64,000 nt of DNA from Turritopsis dohrnii (GCA_027922465.2 BQMF02000055.1:1054001-1118000); one strand, 5' to 3'. Positions 39,481 through 51,657 are shown, numbered from the stretch's first letter. The notes: generated by a model not told the origin, from the letters alone. Numbers and translations: made by a program.

Positions 39481-41776
39481 GGTCAGTCATTTTAACTATT
39501 CTGAATAAACAAACAATCCAAAATTCGAACAGACTTTCCGAAAACGACGAAAAACTGTGACAGAGATAGATAGATGCATAGATAGATAGAATGTGTAAAC
39601 CAAACAATTTCCTACGCTATAAGCGCGGAAATTGAATAAAACGTCAGAAAGGTCGTGAGATAACTGAATAAAATGAGAAGAATTGTCAAAAAGGCACTGT
39701 GACGAAGAGAAATTTTATTGAAATTGTGTGCATATTTTTATAGAAATGCACTCCTTCGAGAGGTTTTTTAACAAATGTGCCGGCTGGGAAGGAATCTTCA
39801 TGAGGCAACCAATATTTTGTTTACTTGTCTTGTTTGAAATTTTAACATAAGTCGGTAAATGAAAGACTTTTATTAACAATTCGGTTTTTTTTGCATACAA
39901 CCTCACGCTATTGATTGAAATTTGGTCGCTAGTGATTACGATTTAACAAGCTCATACTCTTCTTTTATGACATCCAAAAAGTGTTACGACAGTATAGAAT
40001 ATGTCAAACACGGAACAAAGGCTATAGATTTAGAAGCAATTCGTATGAGTTTGCAAATCCAACCTTGTTTTAGTCACTGCGATGAAGAGCATTTGCATTT
40101 AAATGACCACATGAAGCTATTTAAAATATCCTTTGTAAAGAGTGTTTTAAACACTGTGCACATTTAAAATACAATCAGACTTTCAAGCACAAGCAGGTAA
40201 CCGATGGGTGAATGACTTCAAGATAGGAAGCTATGTTTACTATGGTCTGCAGTTTCTGTCATGATATTTCTTCCCCTTTCCTTATTTATAAGTTAAGAGA
40301 TCCTCATGATACATTTATTAAATTATTGTTGTACTTCGTCTAGAAGGGAAGGCTTAACCTTTAAAATCAGGACCACGTAGTGTGCAGTGTTTAAAATCAG
40401 GACCACGTTGTGTCCAGTGGTTAGCTTTTTGAATGTTGAAGCAACAAATAAGAAGCAAGTAATTTCAGACACACTGAACTCCACCGAATGTTGTTTCTCA
40501 CACTGAACTCCACCGAATGCTGTTTCACACATTGAACTCCGCATGTTTCATCGAATTTAGGATAACTCTGATCGAAAGTATTTTTCACTACAATAGAAGT
40601 AACTGTGAATAGTACTAAACATATTTATTTATGGTCGACAAAAAAGCAAAAATCCAACAACAAGTAAGGTTTATATGTTAAACAGGTGTAGCCTTTTCGT
40701 ACTACAGATTCTACAATGTACGATAATGTCAAGTGTTACACTGAGGTTTCTCAATGGAGCTTGTCCTGAGAATTAATCACACTGGTACGAAATATCCTAT
40801 TCAGACGACAAACCGCATTTTCCGATATATGAATTCAAGTGAGCTGTAATGCTTGTTAAGATTGAAGTTGTTAACGGCCTACCATTAACAGTGAATCGAT
40901 TGCTTCGCGCTTTTCACTAATAGCTTTCTTAGCTACTGGGACTTTGTTAGGAGTTGTCGGCTCGTCAATTTTGCTATCAATTTAAATGGATTTTAAGGAA
41001 GCCCTGCCATAACATCAAACCACAACAAAAATGTAATTTTCGTGGAGAGCAGAAGTAGCACACTGTAACAACGTAGTAACGTTGTAGTATTTTTCCAGGA
41101 TAAATACACTTCCAGTTTTAACAACTGTGTCCTGACGCGGGAAAAAGCCAAGAAACATCGACGATTTACAACAGCCGGGCGCATCTCTCTATTCGTAAAT
41201 TTTGTCAGTTTTTGATCTTGCCAGAATAGCTCCTTTCCCACTACGCTCCGTTCTGCAAAAAATAATTTGCATATGAAGTGTGACATTAGAATCCTATGCC
41301 AGTAAGGAAGTAACTGAGAGATTTTAGGGTTCCTCACTTCTTTCCCATTAGACTGTGGTATGATTTGTTGATGATGTCATATATACAGCGAGTATTGATC
41401 TTGGATACGACATATCATCTTCGCTTACTGTGACCTCCTTCCATTCTGACGCAGTAATTACGGTATAGAAGCGAAGCATTTGTGTGACGCTACCGTTTTG
41501 CCGCTACCATTTTGGACTATCTGAGAGCCAATTTTGGTCAAACCTGACAAGTTCTTCGACAACCTTTCCACTTTTAAATTCGAAATAGATTCCTTCAAAT
41601 TTTGTTTTGTGCAAATTGTTATAAAAATTTAAGAAATTTTGCCCAGCATTTAGAATTTCATGCTCTGTTATTGTTTTAGGTTTATCACACTGCAAAGCCA
41701 CACATGTTTTAACTCCATAATGTCAAGCCACAACGAAATGGTGTTTCACAATGGTGTTTCACAAGGGTGTTTCCAT

Positions 41777-42153
41777 ACCGTAGCAGCCAGCACTTATTGC
41801 ATAATAAGGATTTTTTTTTTTTTTTTTTTTTTTTTTGACATTTATTCGGGTTCCATTATACAAATGGTTCTTATCCCTATAATAACATAATAATAACAAC
41901 AATAATAATAAAAAGTTGTTTAGAACAAAAATGATACAAGAAGCATGGAGATCTAGGTTTCAATAAGAGTTGTAGATTTTGGTTTTGTTAAATGGTCGTT
42001 GATAGATTAAATAGAGGAAAGGCATAGGCTGTAGTTGTATATCGGCGGAAGGTCTCCTTCAACTCAGAAAGACATCGTTAGAGATAAAACGTTGGCTGTG
42101 TTGAAATAAACAGCTCATTGAAACCGTAGCAGCCAGCACTTATTGCATAATAA

Positions 42154-42198
<45 letters not shown>

Positions 42199-42604
42199 AT
42201 GTGATAACTATATATATATAGATATAAAAAAAAAATTCTATAATATAAAACCCAAGCATAGGAAGGCTCACTGTGGAGGCTCAGAGATTATCGTATGGTT
42301 CGATATGTCTAAACGAGGTTTCAATGAGCTGTTTATTTCAACACAGCCAACGTTTTATCTCTAACGATGTCTTTCTGAGTTGAAGGAGACCTTCCGCCGA
42401 TATACAACTACAGCCTATGCCTTTCCTCTATTTAATCTATCAACGACCATTTAACAAAACCAAAATCTACAACTCTTATTGAAACCTAGATCTCCATGCT
42501 TCTTGTATCATTTTTGTTCTAAACAACTTTTTATTATTATTGTTGTTATTATTATGTTATTATAGGGATAAGAACCATTTGTATAATGGAACCCGAATAA
42601 ATGT

Positions 42605-42640
<36 letters not shown>
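41777..42640. mobile_element. Head-to-head pair of near-identical poly(A) retrocopies
   Basis: Arm 1 (41837-42125, sense on minus) and arm 2 (42317-42605, sense on plus) are 289-bp inverted copies with no difference that I can see. Each ends in sense GAATAAATGTC followed by a homopolymer A tract (T26 at 41811-41836 for arm 1, A33+ after 42605 for arm 2). A 34-bp direct repeat (41777-41810 and 42123-42156, ACCGTAGCAGCC...AATAAGGA) brackets arm 1 and its tail, like a target-site duplication. Arm 2 extends ~75 bp further 5' and has a B-box-like GGTTCGATA at 42297. The AATAAA 4 nt before the tail suggests retroposed poly(A) RNA or a LINE 3' end. Confidence 0.75.
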
Positions 42641-43256
42641 CTTTCGAAAGTTTATCTAAAGTGACAAAGGAGCACGACCAAAAAGCTCGTCAAAGTTTTA
42701 AAATGATTAGTTAGTGTAATTGGGGTCTAATCAGAAAACAGCAGCAAATGAATTTTTAAAGGCTGAAATAAGTTTAAATTGTTTGAAATAAAAGAAAACG
42801 TGATACATATAGCGAATTAAATAGAAATATAGACCCCGTGGGCAAAACCGTCATAAATAGAACAATTTAAAACAATTTAAAGTGATCCATTAAATGATAA
42901 TGTATTTCAGCCTTAAGACAAAAGAATCATACATTTTTTTTAAATGATAAAACTTGGGTGTCGTATCCAGGGTGTCTTTCGCAGTGCGACAAAGGATATA
43001 ATATTTTGGACTTTTCTATAAGTTGAAATCTTCTCATGATGGCCTATAGTGAGATATTTGAATCCTGATTTGTTGGAAGTTCCAAAAACAATGTGTGTAG
43101 AAGTAAATGTTTTGTTTGTTTTGATCAATCGTTCATCAAAACATGTTCAGTTTCGTAACAGCTGCAATCACCAAGTCATTATGATAACTGGACGTATTCG
43201 GCAATTTACTTAAGTGACAACAAACAAAAACCACAAAAACGCTCAGACATTTTCCA

Positions 43257-43313
43257 GGAGCAAGTCTGACTAGGAACAAGTCCGACTAGGAACAAGTCCG
43301 ACTAGGAACAAGG
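43257..43313. repeat. Tandem repeat, 17-bp unit, about three copies
   Basis: Units of CAAGTCCGACTAGGAA (first copy has T for C) repeat at 17-bp spacing. Confidence 0.85.
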
Positions 43314-44506
43314 CAGAATCTCACATGGTGTGGCTCTTTTGGTTATGCCTTTCCACAAGGCACTACACCATCGCTGCAAAGACCGTATAACTCGTTTTCT
43401 CTTCGTCACATTCGTCGTAGTTAACGGAGTGATACTAGTGCTCTTCATTGCTCGATTCTCCACAAGAAAATTTTTATCTTTCATGTCAATTTTCAAATTT
43501 CTGAAAAGGGAAACGATTAACAGGTTGAATTAAAACTACGTTAGTGAGTTTCATTGCGTGGGTTTATTTATTATATTAGTTAAGTTTACTTCTTGACCTT
43601 GTTCGAGACATACTCTGATATAGTTATTATAAACATTTGTGTATGACGTCGAAAGTTCTTTATATTTCAATCGGTGGCTTTTAATGCTTTTGGTTGGTTG
43701 GAAATTATCAGCTGATCAAATGATTGCGATAAGAATAGCCTTTTGAAAAGGCAAACGAAAAATATAAAAGGTCAGCTATTTGTACAAATGAATATTTGCT
43801 CTCATATTTTCCACACTGCTCAGGATAGTTGCTAAGGAGAATTTTCATGGCCATTTTCATGGCTATTATATATGTAAAAACTTAATGATCTTACGGATAC
43901 CTAGTTATTTTTCTAATGTGTTTTCGATTGACGTTGGATAAGATTTAATAAACTGATAAATTATAGATGTGTGGTTGCAGCAATTTAACATTGTCGATGA
44001 AGGAATGTGTTGATAGCCATGATCTTCGTAGCTTCATCTAACAATGAACTTCTCCAGGCAATCTGCAACAGCTTGATTCATTGAGCGTATTGATCTGAAT
44101 TTATTTGGTTATATCTGTATAAGATTTGCACAAATGTGACTTTGTATTTCCCCAAAGCAGTCAAAATTTTATCAGCTGTTATGATGATGACCATAGAAAA
44201 AATATATATCACTTTCAAAAACAATAGTTAAAAATATTTTATAAAAATTTTATGCGAAGCTTTTCATTCTCTCGAACATCTTCAGGTATATGTTACAATA
44301 AAAATTAAAACTATACTATAGTATAAAATTGCGTAATAAAAATTGTCTAGGGGATTCTTAAGTGATACCGTTTCTAAAAAGTCGTAAACATTTTATGTCT
44401 AATTGGTCGTTAATCCAAAATTTATATCTCATAACGCTTCTTATTGTTCTGTGGTGCCTTAGTAATTATTTTCCATGAGAAAGCATGACCATTGTTGTTC
44501 AATATA

Positions 44507-45436
44507 CAGTGTGTCCACCAGAAAGTGGGCACCCTGTTTAAAACATAAATAACTTTTCGAATTTTCAACAATACAATGCGGTTCTTATACCGTTGGAAAG
44601 AAGATTTTTTGAGCTTTCCAAAAATATAAGTTGTTATTTATGAAAAATTTTATTTTAAAGAATATTAAGTATTTTTTGTTTCGACACGGTTGTTAATTTT
44701 ATAATGATCAATAAAACAGACTTTCAACGAGCAATTAACCTTTTGTTTCGTTGAAACAACCGCTGTTGATGGTGTTGTGCTAATTTTGTCACGAAATTTT
44801 TTGAAAAGACACAAACTTTTTTTCATTGTGTAATACCTTAAATTTTTTATTATGATCTAATAATTTCGTACTCCCAAGCATTGCCAACATCTTTATAAGC
44901 GAGAAAACAAACTTTTTATGAAATTCATTCAATCACGCAGTTAACAGTGCAGCAGCGAACTTTCGTTGTAAGAACGTTTCGGGATACAAAAAGTTATGTA
45001 GCTGTTATTCAGGCTTTTAGAAAACAGTTTTTGGGTAGAAATCCACCATAATAAAGCACGATTCAAAATTTTTAAATCTTTTGTAAAATAGTTTTAGAAA
45101 TGAAGATTTCATGTTTCAAGCTTGTAAAAAAGTAAAGTTTTCCTTGTATAAACGCAGCTTTATTACAATATTTTAGCTTTTTATGATTTTTCATGCTACT
45201 TGAGTCGTTAACACCTATTCAAGAAAGCGTTAATTGATCATTATTGATTTAATGTTATGGTTTCATGGTAAAACCGATTATATTTCCCGAAAAATTGGTT
45301 TTTCTATGAAAAGGGTCATATTTAGAAAGAGCAAAACATTTTCTTTCTGTTAGTATAAAAATTGAAAAAAACAAGCACAAAAAACAAAAGATATGGTTAT
45401 TGAAAGTTAGGTGCCCACTTTCTGGTGGACACACTG
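44507..45436. mobile_element. Non-autonomous Tc1/mariner-like element
   Basis: 27-bp perfect terminal inverted repeats starting CAGTGTGTCCACCAGAAAGT, each flanked by TA (44505-44506 and 45437-45438), the target duplication used by Tc1/mariner elements. The 930-bp interior holds no transposase frame. Perfect ends suggest recent mobilisation by a transposase supplied elsewhere. Confidence 0.85.
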
Positions 45437-45507
45437 TATGTTTTGCCGGTTCCAAATTACCATTCATTTATCGTGTTCAGGTAGCTGTGTAATAAGCCTG
45501 GAATTTG

Positions 45508-45745
45508 GGCATGCGCAGTAAGAGACTGTTAATACAAGCAGCAAAATCAGTCATAATTAAGCAAAACACATGAACGTCTTTATCAAGTAGCTTTGTAAGG
45601 GCTGTCAAGTGTACATATAGAAAAATCCAAAAATTGCGCATGCGCAATAAAAAAATGCTAATGTGAGTTAAAGAAACCATAATTAGGCATAACTCATCAA
45701 GTATCAAGTAGCCATATAGTAGAACCCAAGTTTGCGCATGCACAG
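45508..45745. promoter_or_regulatory. Three NRF1-like palindromes in diverged tandem copies
   Basis: GGCATGCGCAG near 45508, TTGCGCATGCGCAA near 45635 and TTGCGCATGCACAG near 45732 occur at roughly 100-125 bp spacing within similar contexts (ATAATTA.GCA.AAC..AT..A, ATCAAGTAGC). GCGCATGCGC is the known NRF1 core. No adjacent gene start is visible, so they may simply belong to a repeat. Confidence 0.3.
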
Positions 45746-48700
45746 TCGAAAAAATTAGGGATCATCATTATAAATTAAGTTTGTGGTAAATTTAATAAGT
45801 GTATACATGTTTTCAGCGTATACTCTAGGCATGCGTAAATGCTGTAAAATCTTGATTTGCTGCTTTGAACTAAACGGTCCCAATACTTGGTATCCTATTG
45901 TACTACAAACAATGCAGTACCATCGGTAAAAATATCAAATGCATTGAATTGGAGCGTGAGGGATGATCTTATGCAAATAGATGTGGCCTTACTTTTACTT
46001 CAACAGGTTTGCGTAATTGGTATCTTTTATGTTAGTGCGTCAACAGTGTGAACACATTGTATTACAAAAAAAACCCTTATAGTGCAAATCTAGAATAACC
46101 ACCTGGTTTAGTGTCGTTCTCAAAAAATAACCAGTTGTACTCTATTATATCTTACAGCTTCACCTACTCGAGAGGAGCACAAATACTTAGTTTCTTGCTT
46201 GTGTTAATTTTTTAATTAATATTGACGAAATGACTGTATAAGCGAAAACGTCCTTCTCTGATAGTATATGTTACAGAGAGCTGACATATGCTTATAGTAA
46301 GAACTTTTTTTCGCTCAAAAACGTTGCATAACACAATAACGGAAGATAAAAGCCTGACTGCATAGACCTTTAAAAGTTACTTGGTTAAGACCTTCGAGCA
46401 TTTCACCGCAGAATATTGGACTCCATCTATTTGTTTATATAATTTACCGTTGGCAGAAAACGTACATTCCTCAGTAAGTTTGTTCATAAGTTTCACGTAG
46501 TATAGTTTTAATTTTTATTGTAAGACATACCTAAGATGTTCGAGAGAACGAAAAGCTTCGTATAAAATTTTTATAAAATACTTTTAACTATTGTTTTTGA
46601 AAATATATTAGTATATTTCATGGCTGCGTATTTCAACAAAATATATCACTTTGCCGAGTAATTCCCATGGAATAAATTACCATGGCTAAGAAATATAAGG
46701 CAGATGTTCGACTAATATTTCCCCTCAAACAGCTGATTAGTTTTGGCAGAACACATCAACAAGATAATTTCGTCATAAAAAATGTAAAAATCCTTATTCT
46801 TGCAGAAACTTTTCAGGTTTCCTTTTGTTTGTACAATAAAATAAAGGGAACTCGATGGAACAAACAGCACTTGCTTTTATAACTCAGCTAAAACTATCTT
46901 TCAATACGTATATACAATCAAATTTATATTCACAAAAGAACAAAAGAAAACCGCTCAAACCTATTTTCAATGCTACAGTAGCATTAAAATACCACACCTA
47001 ACTATCAAAGGCAATAAAAAACCAATGACTTGATTAATGTGTTTTCATTTGGCATCAACACATCATCTCCATGAATATAAATACATACCATTCTACGTAG
47101 ATAAACTTTTTGGAGTTTCTTTATAGATGTTTCTATTTTCATCGTAAATTATTTTTCTGGTGTTAAACGACCATCCAGGAAGCACTCTCTTTCTTTCAAG
47201 TACTTTATGTCTTGATCTTCGTGTCTCAATCCTGTGATTGGTTTTCTTGAACTCTTTGTGTTGTATCACATCATTTCCACTTTTTGTTATATACTCTTTG
47301 AATACACTAAACAGGGTTTAGTCGAGCTTTTATCCGGAAACCATGATTTATTGTTCAAAACAAACTAAATACCAACCATCATTCATCATTTATTGCATGT
47401 CTAGAAAAAGCTCGATACTATTAAAAGAATTATGGTACTATAAAATATTGTAGATGAAAATTCTAGATGAAACGGATTTTGAAGGAGTTTTGAAGAAATT
47501 TCACTAATGGAAATTCACAAAGGACAAAAATCGTTAGTCAGTTCATAAAAATACCATTCATAGATTTTGAATACTTAAAGGCGCCAAAAAATGGAAGATT
47601 ATGATTACAGTCAATTCATCTATCTCTTTGCGTTAGCGCTTGAATAACCTAATGATATTTACAAAACGGATAGTTGTATTGGCCATGAGACGACAATATC
47701 TGTTTATAATTACATGTTATCGTAACAGAACATTTTTGTTGTAAGTAAAAGTAACATGTTGTTTTTTTTAACTGCCGGAAAAAAAGTCGGTTCAGTAAAA
47801 ATATTAACAATATTTTTGAGTTAGCCCTACACTCACACCCACACATCCCTCGGTTTGAACAATCTTTTTCATCTATAAATTAGTGTCAAACCTTTTCATC
47901 GCAGATTTGATTATCTTTTGTGGACAATTACAAATAAGAAAACTTAGCTGCAAATCATACACGTTATGCTAGGAAATTATACCCCTAGTTTTATGTGGCG
48001 GTAATTCTATGTACATAAATTTCATGAGACATTAATTTAAAATACGCTATTTTTCGAAACAAAATCGTAACATTACAATTTTTTAAACCCACACTGATAT
48101 AGTGCACTATGGAAATGAAAACTATGCTTTCAAGGAGAAAAGGTAGTCTTGGACAATCTTGATCCGTGGATGTAAAGATCTTCATGTGAAATGTTGATAT
48201 CATGTTTGTTACTGTGATAGTTAAGAAATTCTAAAACTTTCAAAAACCGCGTTAATTTTATGCTATAAATGAAAGTCTTTTTAAAATATTTTGGTCCATT
48301 CGCCCTAATTTTCCTGGCGTAAATTTCGCTTGGTAGCTGAGCATTGTGATATTGTTATTGTGATAAAATTGATTTTTATATCATTCGATAGGAACTTTTT
48401 TAAATTTGTCAAAAGTTTTTGGAAGGTGAAAAAACCATAGAAAAAGAAATAAACAACTTTTAAGTTAACTTTGTAAAAGTCAATCACTAATGACGAAGTC
48501 TATTTACATCGTGTTTAGTGTGTCAAAGAGCTAAATCCATACAAGTACTTTATTAATGTGAATTTTATTTCTGTACCTCAAAATTGATATTAAAAAAATC
48601 ACTTCGTGAACACGCTTAAACCTGTTTAGCTTGAAAATTATTTTCCTGTCATTGCTTGAATAAACTATTTCTTTTCATTCACCTCTTAATCTTTTTCCTG

Positions 48701-49032
48701 TCAAATTTTCATTTTTCACAAAAATATACTACACTCTTTTTTTATAAGGATACTAAAAATTTTGCTTCAATATTCTTGCGGGAATTTTAATTTTGAGCCT
48801 CGAATATTCTTAACATACTATTAACTGTTAGATTAGAACACAGCTTATAATAAACAAACATAGGAAATCAAAGATAAACTATATCGTAAATGTATGTTTA
48901 TGAATAAAAAAAATTACAAGTAGAATGCTTAGACCAATAAAGTTATTTTCAACACCATCTATTTCCAAAAATTCACCCTTACAATATTCTTGGACTATTC
49001 TGAGTCTGAATATTCTTATAAAGTATATTCTC

Positions 49033-50886
49033 TTACTTTACTTTACTTTACTGCATATCCCAATTCTGAGACTTTGCCCACGTGTTGACACATTTTCTCC
49101 ATTCTCCCCTGTCACTAGCTATTCTCTTAAGATCTTCACTTGCCAACCCAGTGTCTTCAGTTAGTTGGTCAGACCATCGTTTTGGAGGTCGACCTCTTTT
49201 TCTTTTTTTGTTGAAGTCACCGTTCATGGCTTGTTTGACCAGACTGTTCTGCCCCATTCTCGTGACGTGACCATACCATTTAAGTCTTTGCTTTTTAACA
49301 AAATCAACAATTTCTGGTTTTGTCCTTGCTCTTTCATGTAAGCTTTTGATAGACACTCTGTCTATTAACTTTACACCAAGAAGTTTTCTTAGGCAGTTGT
49401 TTTCAAACACCCTGAGTTTTTCAGTATCTTTTTTCGTCAGAGTCCACGTGGCACATCCATATGTGGATATTGGCATGATTAGTGCATACATTAGACGAAT
49501 CTTTAACTTCATTAGTATTTTGCTGTTGCACCAGACGTTTTTGGATAGTCTACCAAATGACGAGTATGCCATTGCCAGTCTTTTATCAATATCGTTTGTA
49601 GTACCTGGAATGAGGGCCCCTAAGAAACTGAATTGGGTAACTTTCTCAACATTTTTCGAGTCAATTTTAATATCATCATGTACATTTGGACTGATGATTC
49701 GGCATTTATCACCATTTATTTTCAAGCCATATTTTTTACACGCAGCCTGGAGTTGTGCAGTCGACATTTGAAGTTTTTCAAAGGTAGCTGCAATAAGTGT
49801 TGTATCGTCAGCATATCTTATATCGAAACATAAATTTTCGTCCATGGAGAGCTCATTCTGTAAACATGTCAATTCTTTCATCACAAAATCCAGGAACAGG
49901 TTAAATAGAGTCGGCGATAGGAGACATCCTTGCCGGACGCCCACGCATACTTCAAACCATTCTGTCAATTTGCCATTTATAACTACTGCACATTTCGTGT
50001 TTTGGTACATGGCTTTAACTACATTTACAATTTTGACAGGGACATCTATTGCAAGGAGCATTTTCCACAGTGCTTCACGCCATACAGTGTCAAATGCACT
50101 TTTAAAGTCGATAAAATTAATATGGAGCTCCACGCCTCTTTCTCTTGCTTTTTCCATTAGCTGTCTCATAATAAATATAGCGTCTACAGTACCCTTGTTT
50201 CTTCTAAAACCGAACTGTGTTTCACTAGTGAATGCTTCAGTTTTTTCACGTATTTTTTCAAGGATAATTCTGTTGAACACTTTCCCAGGTATTGAGAGGA
50301 GGGCAATAGCGCGGTAGTTTTCTGGGTTGCAAGTATCCCCTTTCTTGTGTATAGGGGTGACTAACATTTTTGACCATTCTGTTGGTACATTCTCTTCACT
50401 GAGTACTCTAATGAACATTTTCTCTAATATTTTCACCATTATATCTCCACCTGCTTGCAAAACTTCTGCAGTAACTCCATCATGCCCAGGAGCTTTTCTT
50501 TTCTTAAGCATTTTAATTGCTTTTTCCACATCAAGTTTTCCAATGGAAATATCCTCTGTGTTGGGTACTAGTGTATGAAGATCATGAACAGTATCTGTCC
50601 TTCTAGGGAATGTTGTATTTAAATGCTGTTGAAAGTGCGATTTCCATATCCTAAGGACTTCTTCAATCTCTGTTTTTTTTTCTCCAAGATTGTTCCGAAC
50701 TGCTATTAAGGGTTTCTTTGGTTTGTCTTCTAGGGCTTTAACATCTTTAAAAAGGTTGTATGATTTATTTGTGAGAAAGCTATGTTCCAATTCTTGAACT
50801 TTATTTTCGAGATTTTTTCGTTTTTGTTTTTGGACAGCTTTCTTTGCCTCTCTGTTGAGGCTTTTGTAATTACTTCGAATTCTCAT
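49033..50886 (-). mobile_element. 5'-truncated non-LTR retrotransposon (LINE)
   Basis: The reverse-transcriptase frame is followed on the minus strand by a (TAAAG)n tail at 49033-49051, typical of LINE clades that end in short tandem repeats rather than poly(A). The endonuclease domain expected upstream is absent; above 50886 the sequence becomes unrelated AT-rich DNA. No clear target-site duplication was found. Confidence 0.85.
49048..50886 (-). CDS. Non-LTR retrotransposon reverse transcriptase
   Basis: A 612-residue open frame. RT motifs in order: VTPIHKKGD, NYRAIALLS, FGFRRNKGT, motif A FIDFKSAFDTVW (catalytic Asp about residue 260), motif B GVRQGCLLSP, motif C RYADDTTLI (catalytic Asp pair about 360-361). 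It ends with LKWYGHVTRM and RKRGRPPKRWSD, a C-terminal stretch common in invertebrate Jockey/CR1-group-like elements. Clade assignment needs a tree. The frame is uninterrupted, so the copy is young, but with no endonuclease it should not transpose alone. The first Met follows an AT-rich stretch and may be accidental, since the element is truncated. The TAA stop is formed by the first unit of the 3' tail. Confidence 0.92.
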   Translation of the reverse strand: MRIRSNYKSLNREAKKAVQKQKRKNLENKVQELEHSFLTNKSYNLFKDVKALEDKPKKPLIAVRNNLGEKKTEIEEVLRIWKSHFQQHLNTTFPRRTDTVHDLHTLVPNTEDISIGKLDVEKAIKMLKKRKAPGHDGVTAEVLQAGGDIMVKILEKMFIRVLSEENVPTEWSKMLVTPIHKKGDTCNPENYRAIALLSIPGKVFNRIILEKIREKTEAFTSETQFGFRRNKGTVDAIFIMRQLMEKARERGVELHINFIDFKSAFDTVWREALWKMLLAIDVPVKIVNVVKAMYQNTKCAVVINGKLTEWFEVCVGVRQGCLLSPTLFNLFLDFVMKELTCLQNELSMDENLCFDIRYADDTTLIAATFEKLQMSTAQLQAACKKYGLKINGDKCRIISPNVHDDIKIDSKNVEKVTQFSFLGALIPGTTNDIDKRLAMAYSSFGRLSKNVWCNSKILMKLKIRLMYALIMPISTYGCATWTLTKKDTEKLRVFENNCLRKLLGVKLIDRVSIKSLHERARTKPEIVDFVKKQRLKWYGHVTRMGQNSLVKQAMNGDFNKKRKRGRPPKRWSDQLTEDTGLASEDLKRIASDRGEWRKCVNTWAKSQNWDMQ

Positions 50887-51163
50887 ATATATAAAAATGA
50901 GTTTAGTTTGAAATTCAGTATAGTCCTCGAAAAAAACAGGTTTGAAATTTGATGAGACACTCTATGGAAAAACTCGAGTTTTAGTAAAAGTCACACAATG
51001 AAAAATAGATCTCTAAAGGCATTTATTGTGATTTTATTATTTAGGGTTCACAGTAGCGAATCATAATTGTAGACTTTAAGAGTCTACCAGCATTTGGTCT
51101 CTGTACTGAGATTCTGTAAACAATACTCAAACTTCGATCGTCTTTTAAATTCCAAAAAAAGAT
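50887..51163. other. Short intergenic gap, no gene
   Basis: AT-rich sequence between the truncated LINE and the cystine-knot gene. I see nothing in it beyond the LINE junction. Confidence 0.5.
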
Positions 51164-51169
51164 TTTATT
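51164..51169 (-). terminator. Poly(A) signal AATAAA for the cystine-knot gene
   Basis: The minus-strand AATAAA lies about 65 bp after the stop codon, a normal distance for a compact 3' untranslated region. Confidence 0.6.
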
Positions 51170-51231
51170 TCTAATTGTCAACTGAAATAATACACGTGTC
51201 AAATAGTGTCAAACTCCTTTGTCAATGTCAA

Positions 51232-51657
51232 TTAGTTTTCTTCCTTGTCGATCACTCGGCAACTAATATGACTACATTTACAGGATTTTATGAGATAATG
51301 CTTCAGCGCCACCGTATTATTGCAAACAATATCCACTTTCTCCACTTCATCCTCTACGCATGCTGAAATACAGACGAGCTGATGAAATGCGGCTGTAAAT
51401 GATTTGCAATATCCACTGCACGAATTCATTGATATGGTTATAAAATCTGGACATTGTTCTGGCCTCAGAACCAGCTTGCTAGGCGTCACTGCACATTCAC
51501 TGAGCTTTTCTTTCTTTCCATCCAAGCTTTGTTTATTCAGGATCCGTATTAAACGACGAATTGCTTTGTCCTCAAAACTAGAATATGCTTCCACCTCTTT
51601 TGTAGGAATACTTGACATTAAGACGGTGATAAAAATGAAAATGCCCCACCACTCCAT
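51232..51657 (-). CDS. Secreted cystine-knot protein, bursicon/DAN/glycoprotein-hormone-like
   Basis: 141 residues in one exon. MEWWGIFIFITVLMSSIP is a signal peptide with likely cleavage near VEA. About 25 charged residues follow, then ten Cys. The pattern is ECAVTP (residue ~54) - QCP - NSCSGYCKS - VCISAC - VDIVC - SCKCSHISC. The CxGxC ring (CSGYC) and the C-terminal CxC (CKC) are hallmarks of the C-terminal cystine knot. The C-x-x-T-P then ~12 residues to the next Cys resembles bursicon alpha, but DAN-type antagonists or GPHB5-like hormones are alternatives. It probably acts as an extracellular signal or antagonist, possibly as a dimer. The start is well supported: TTCTTAG ends one base before the ATG, an acceptor for a 5'-UTR intron or a spliced leader. 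Confidence 0.72.
   Translation of the reverse strand: MEWWGIFIFITVLMSSIPTKEVEAYSSFEDKAIRRLIRILNKQSLDGKKEKLSECAVTPSKLVLRPEQCPDFITISMNSCSGYCKSFTAAFHQLVCISACVEDEVEKVDIVCNNTVALKHYLIKSCKCSHISCRVIDKEEN

Larger units (their letters stand above)
44213..46602. repeat. ~105-bp inverted repeat pair flanking a mariner-like element
   Basis: 44213-44317 (TTTCAAAAACAATAGTTAAA...) matches the reverse complement of 46499-46602 at about 90% by eye, including CGAAGCTTTTC and TCTCTCGAACATCTT. The 2.4-kb interval could be one larger element with long inverted repeats into which the 930-bp TA element inserted. Confidence 0.65.
36922..49032. other. 12-kb gene-poor zone rich in repeats
   Basis: No exon with a recognisable domain was found on either strand. 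The small open frames (for example 37344-37604 +, 43330-43533 +, 46682-46882 +) have no supporting motif. The proximal end should hold the TSR gene promoter and perhaps a 5'-UTR exon ending near 37056. Pogo-type ends, tandem repeats, retrocopies and a mariner-like element are listed separately. Confidence 0.55.

Noticed and set aside
43330..43533. Plus-strand hydrophobic frame suggestive of a membrane peptide
   Set aside because: Overlaps an equally long antisense frame, has no upstream promoter context and begins beside a simple 17-bp tandem repeat.
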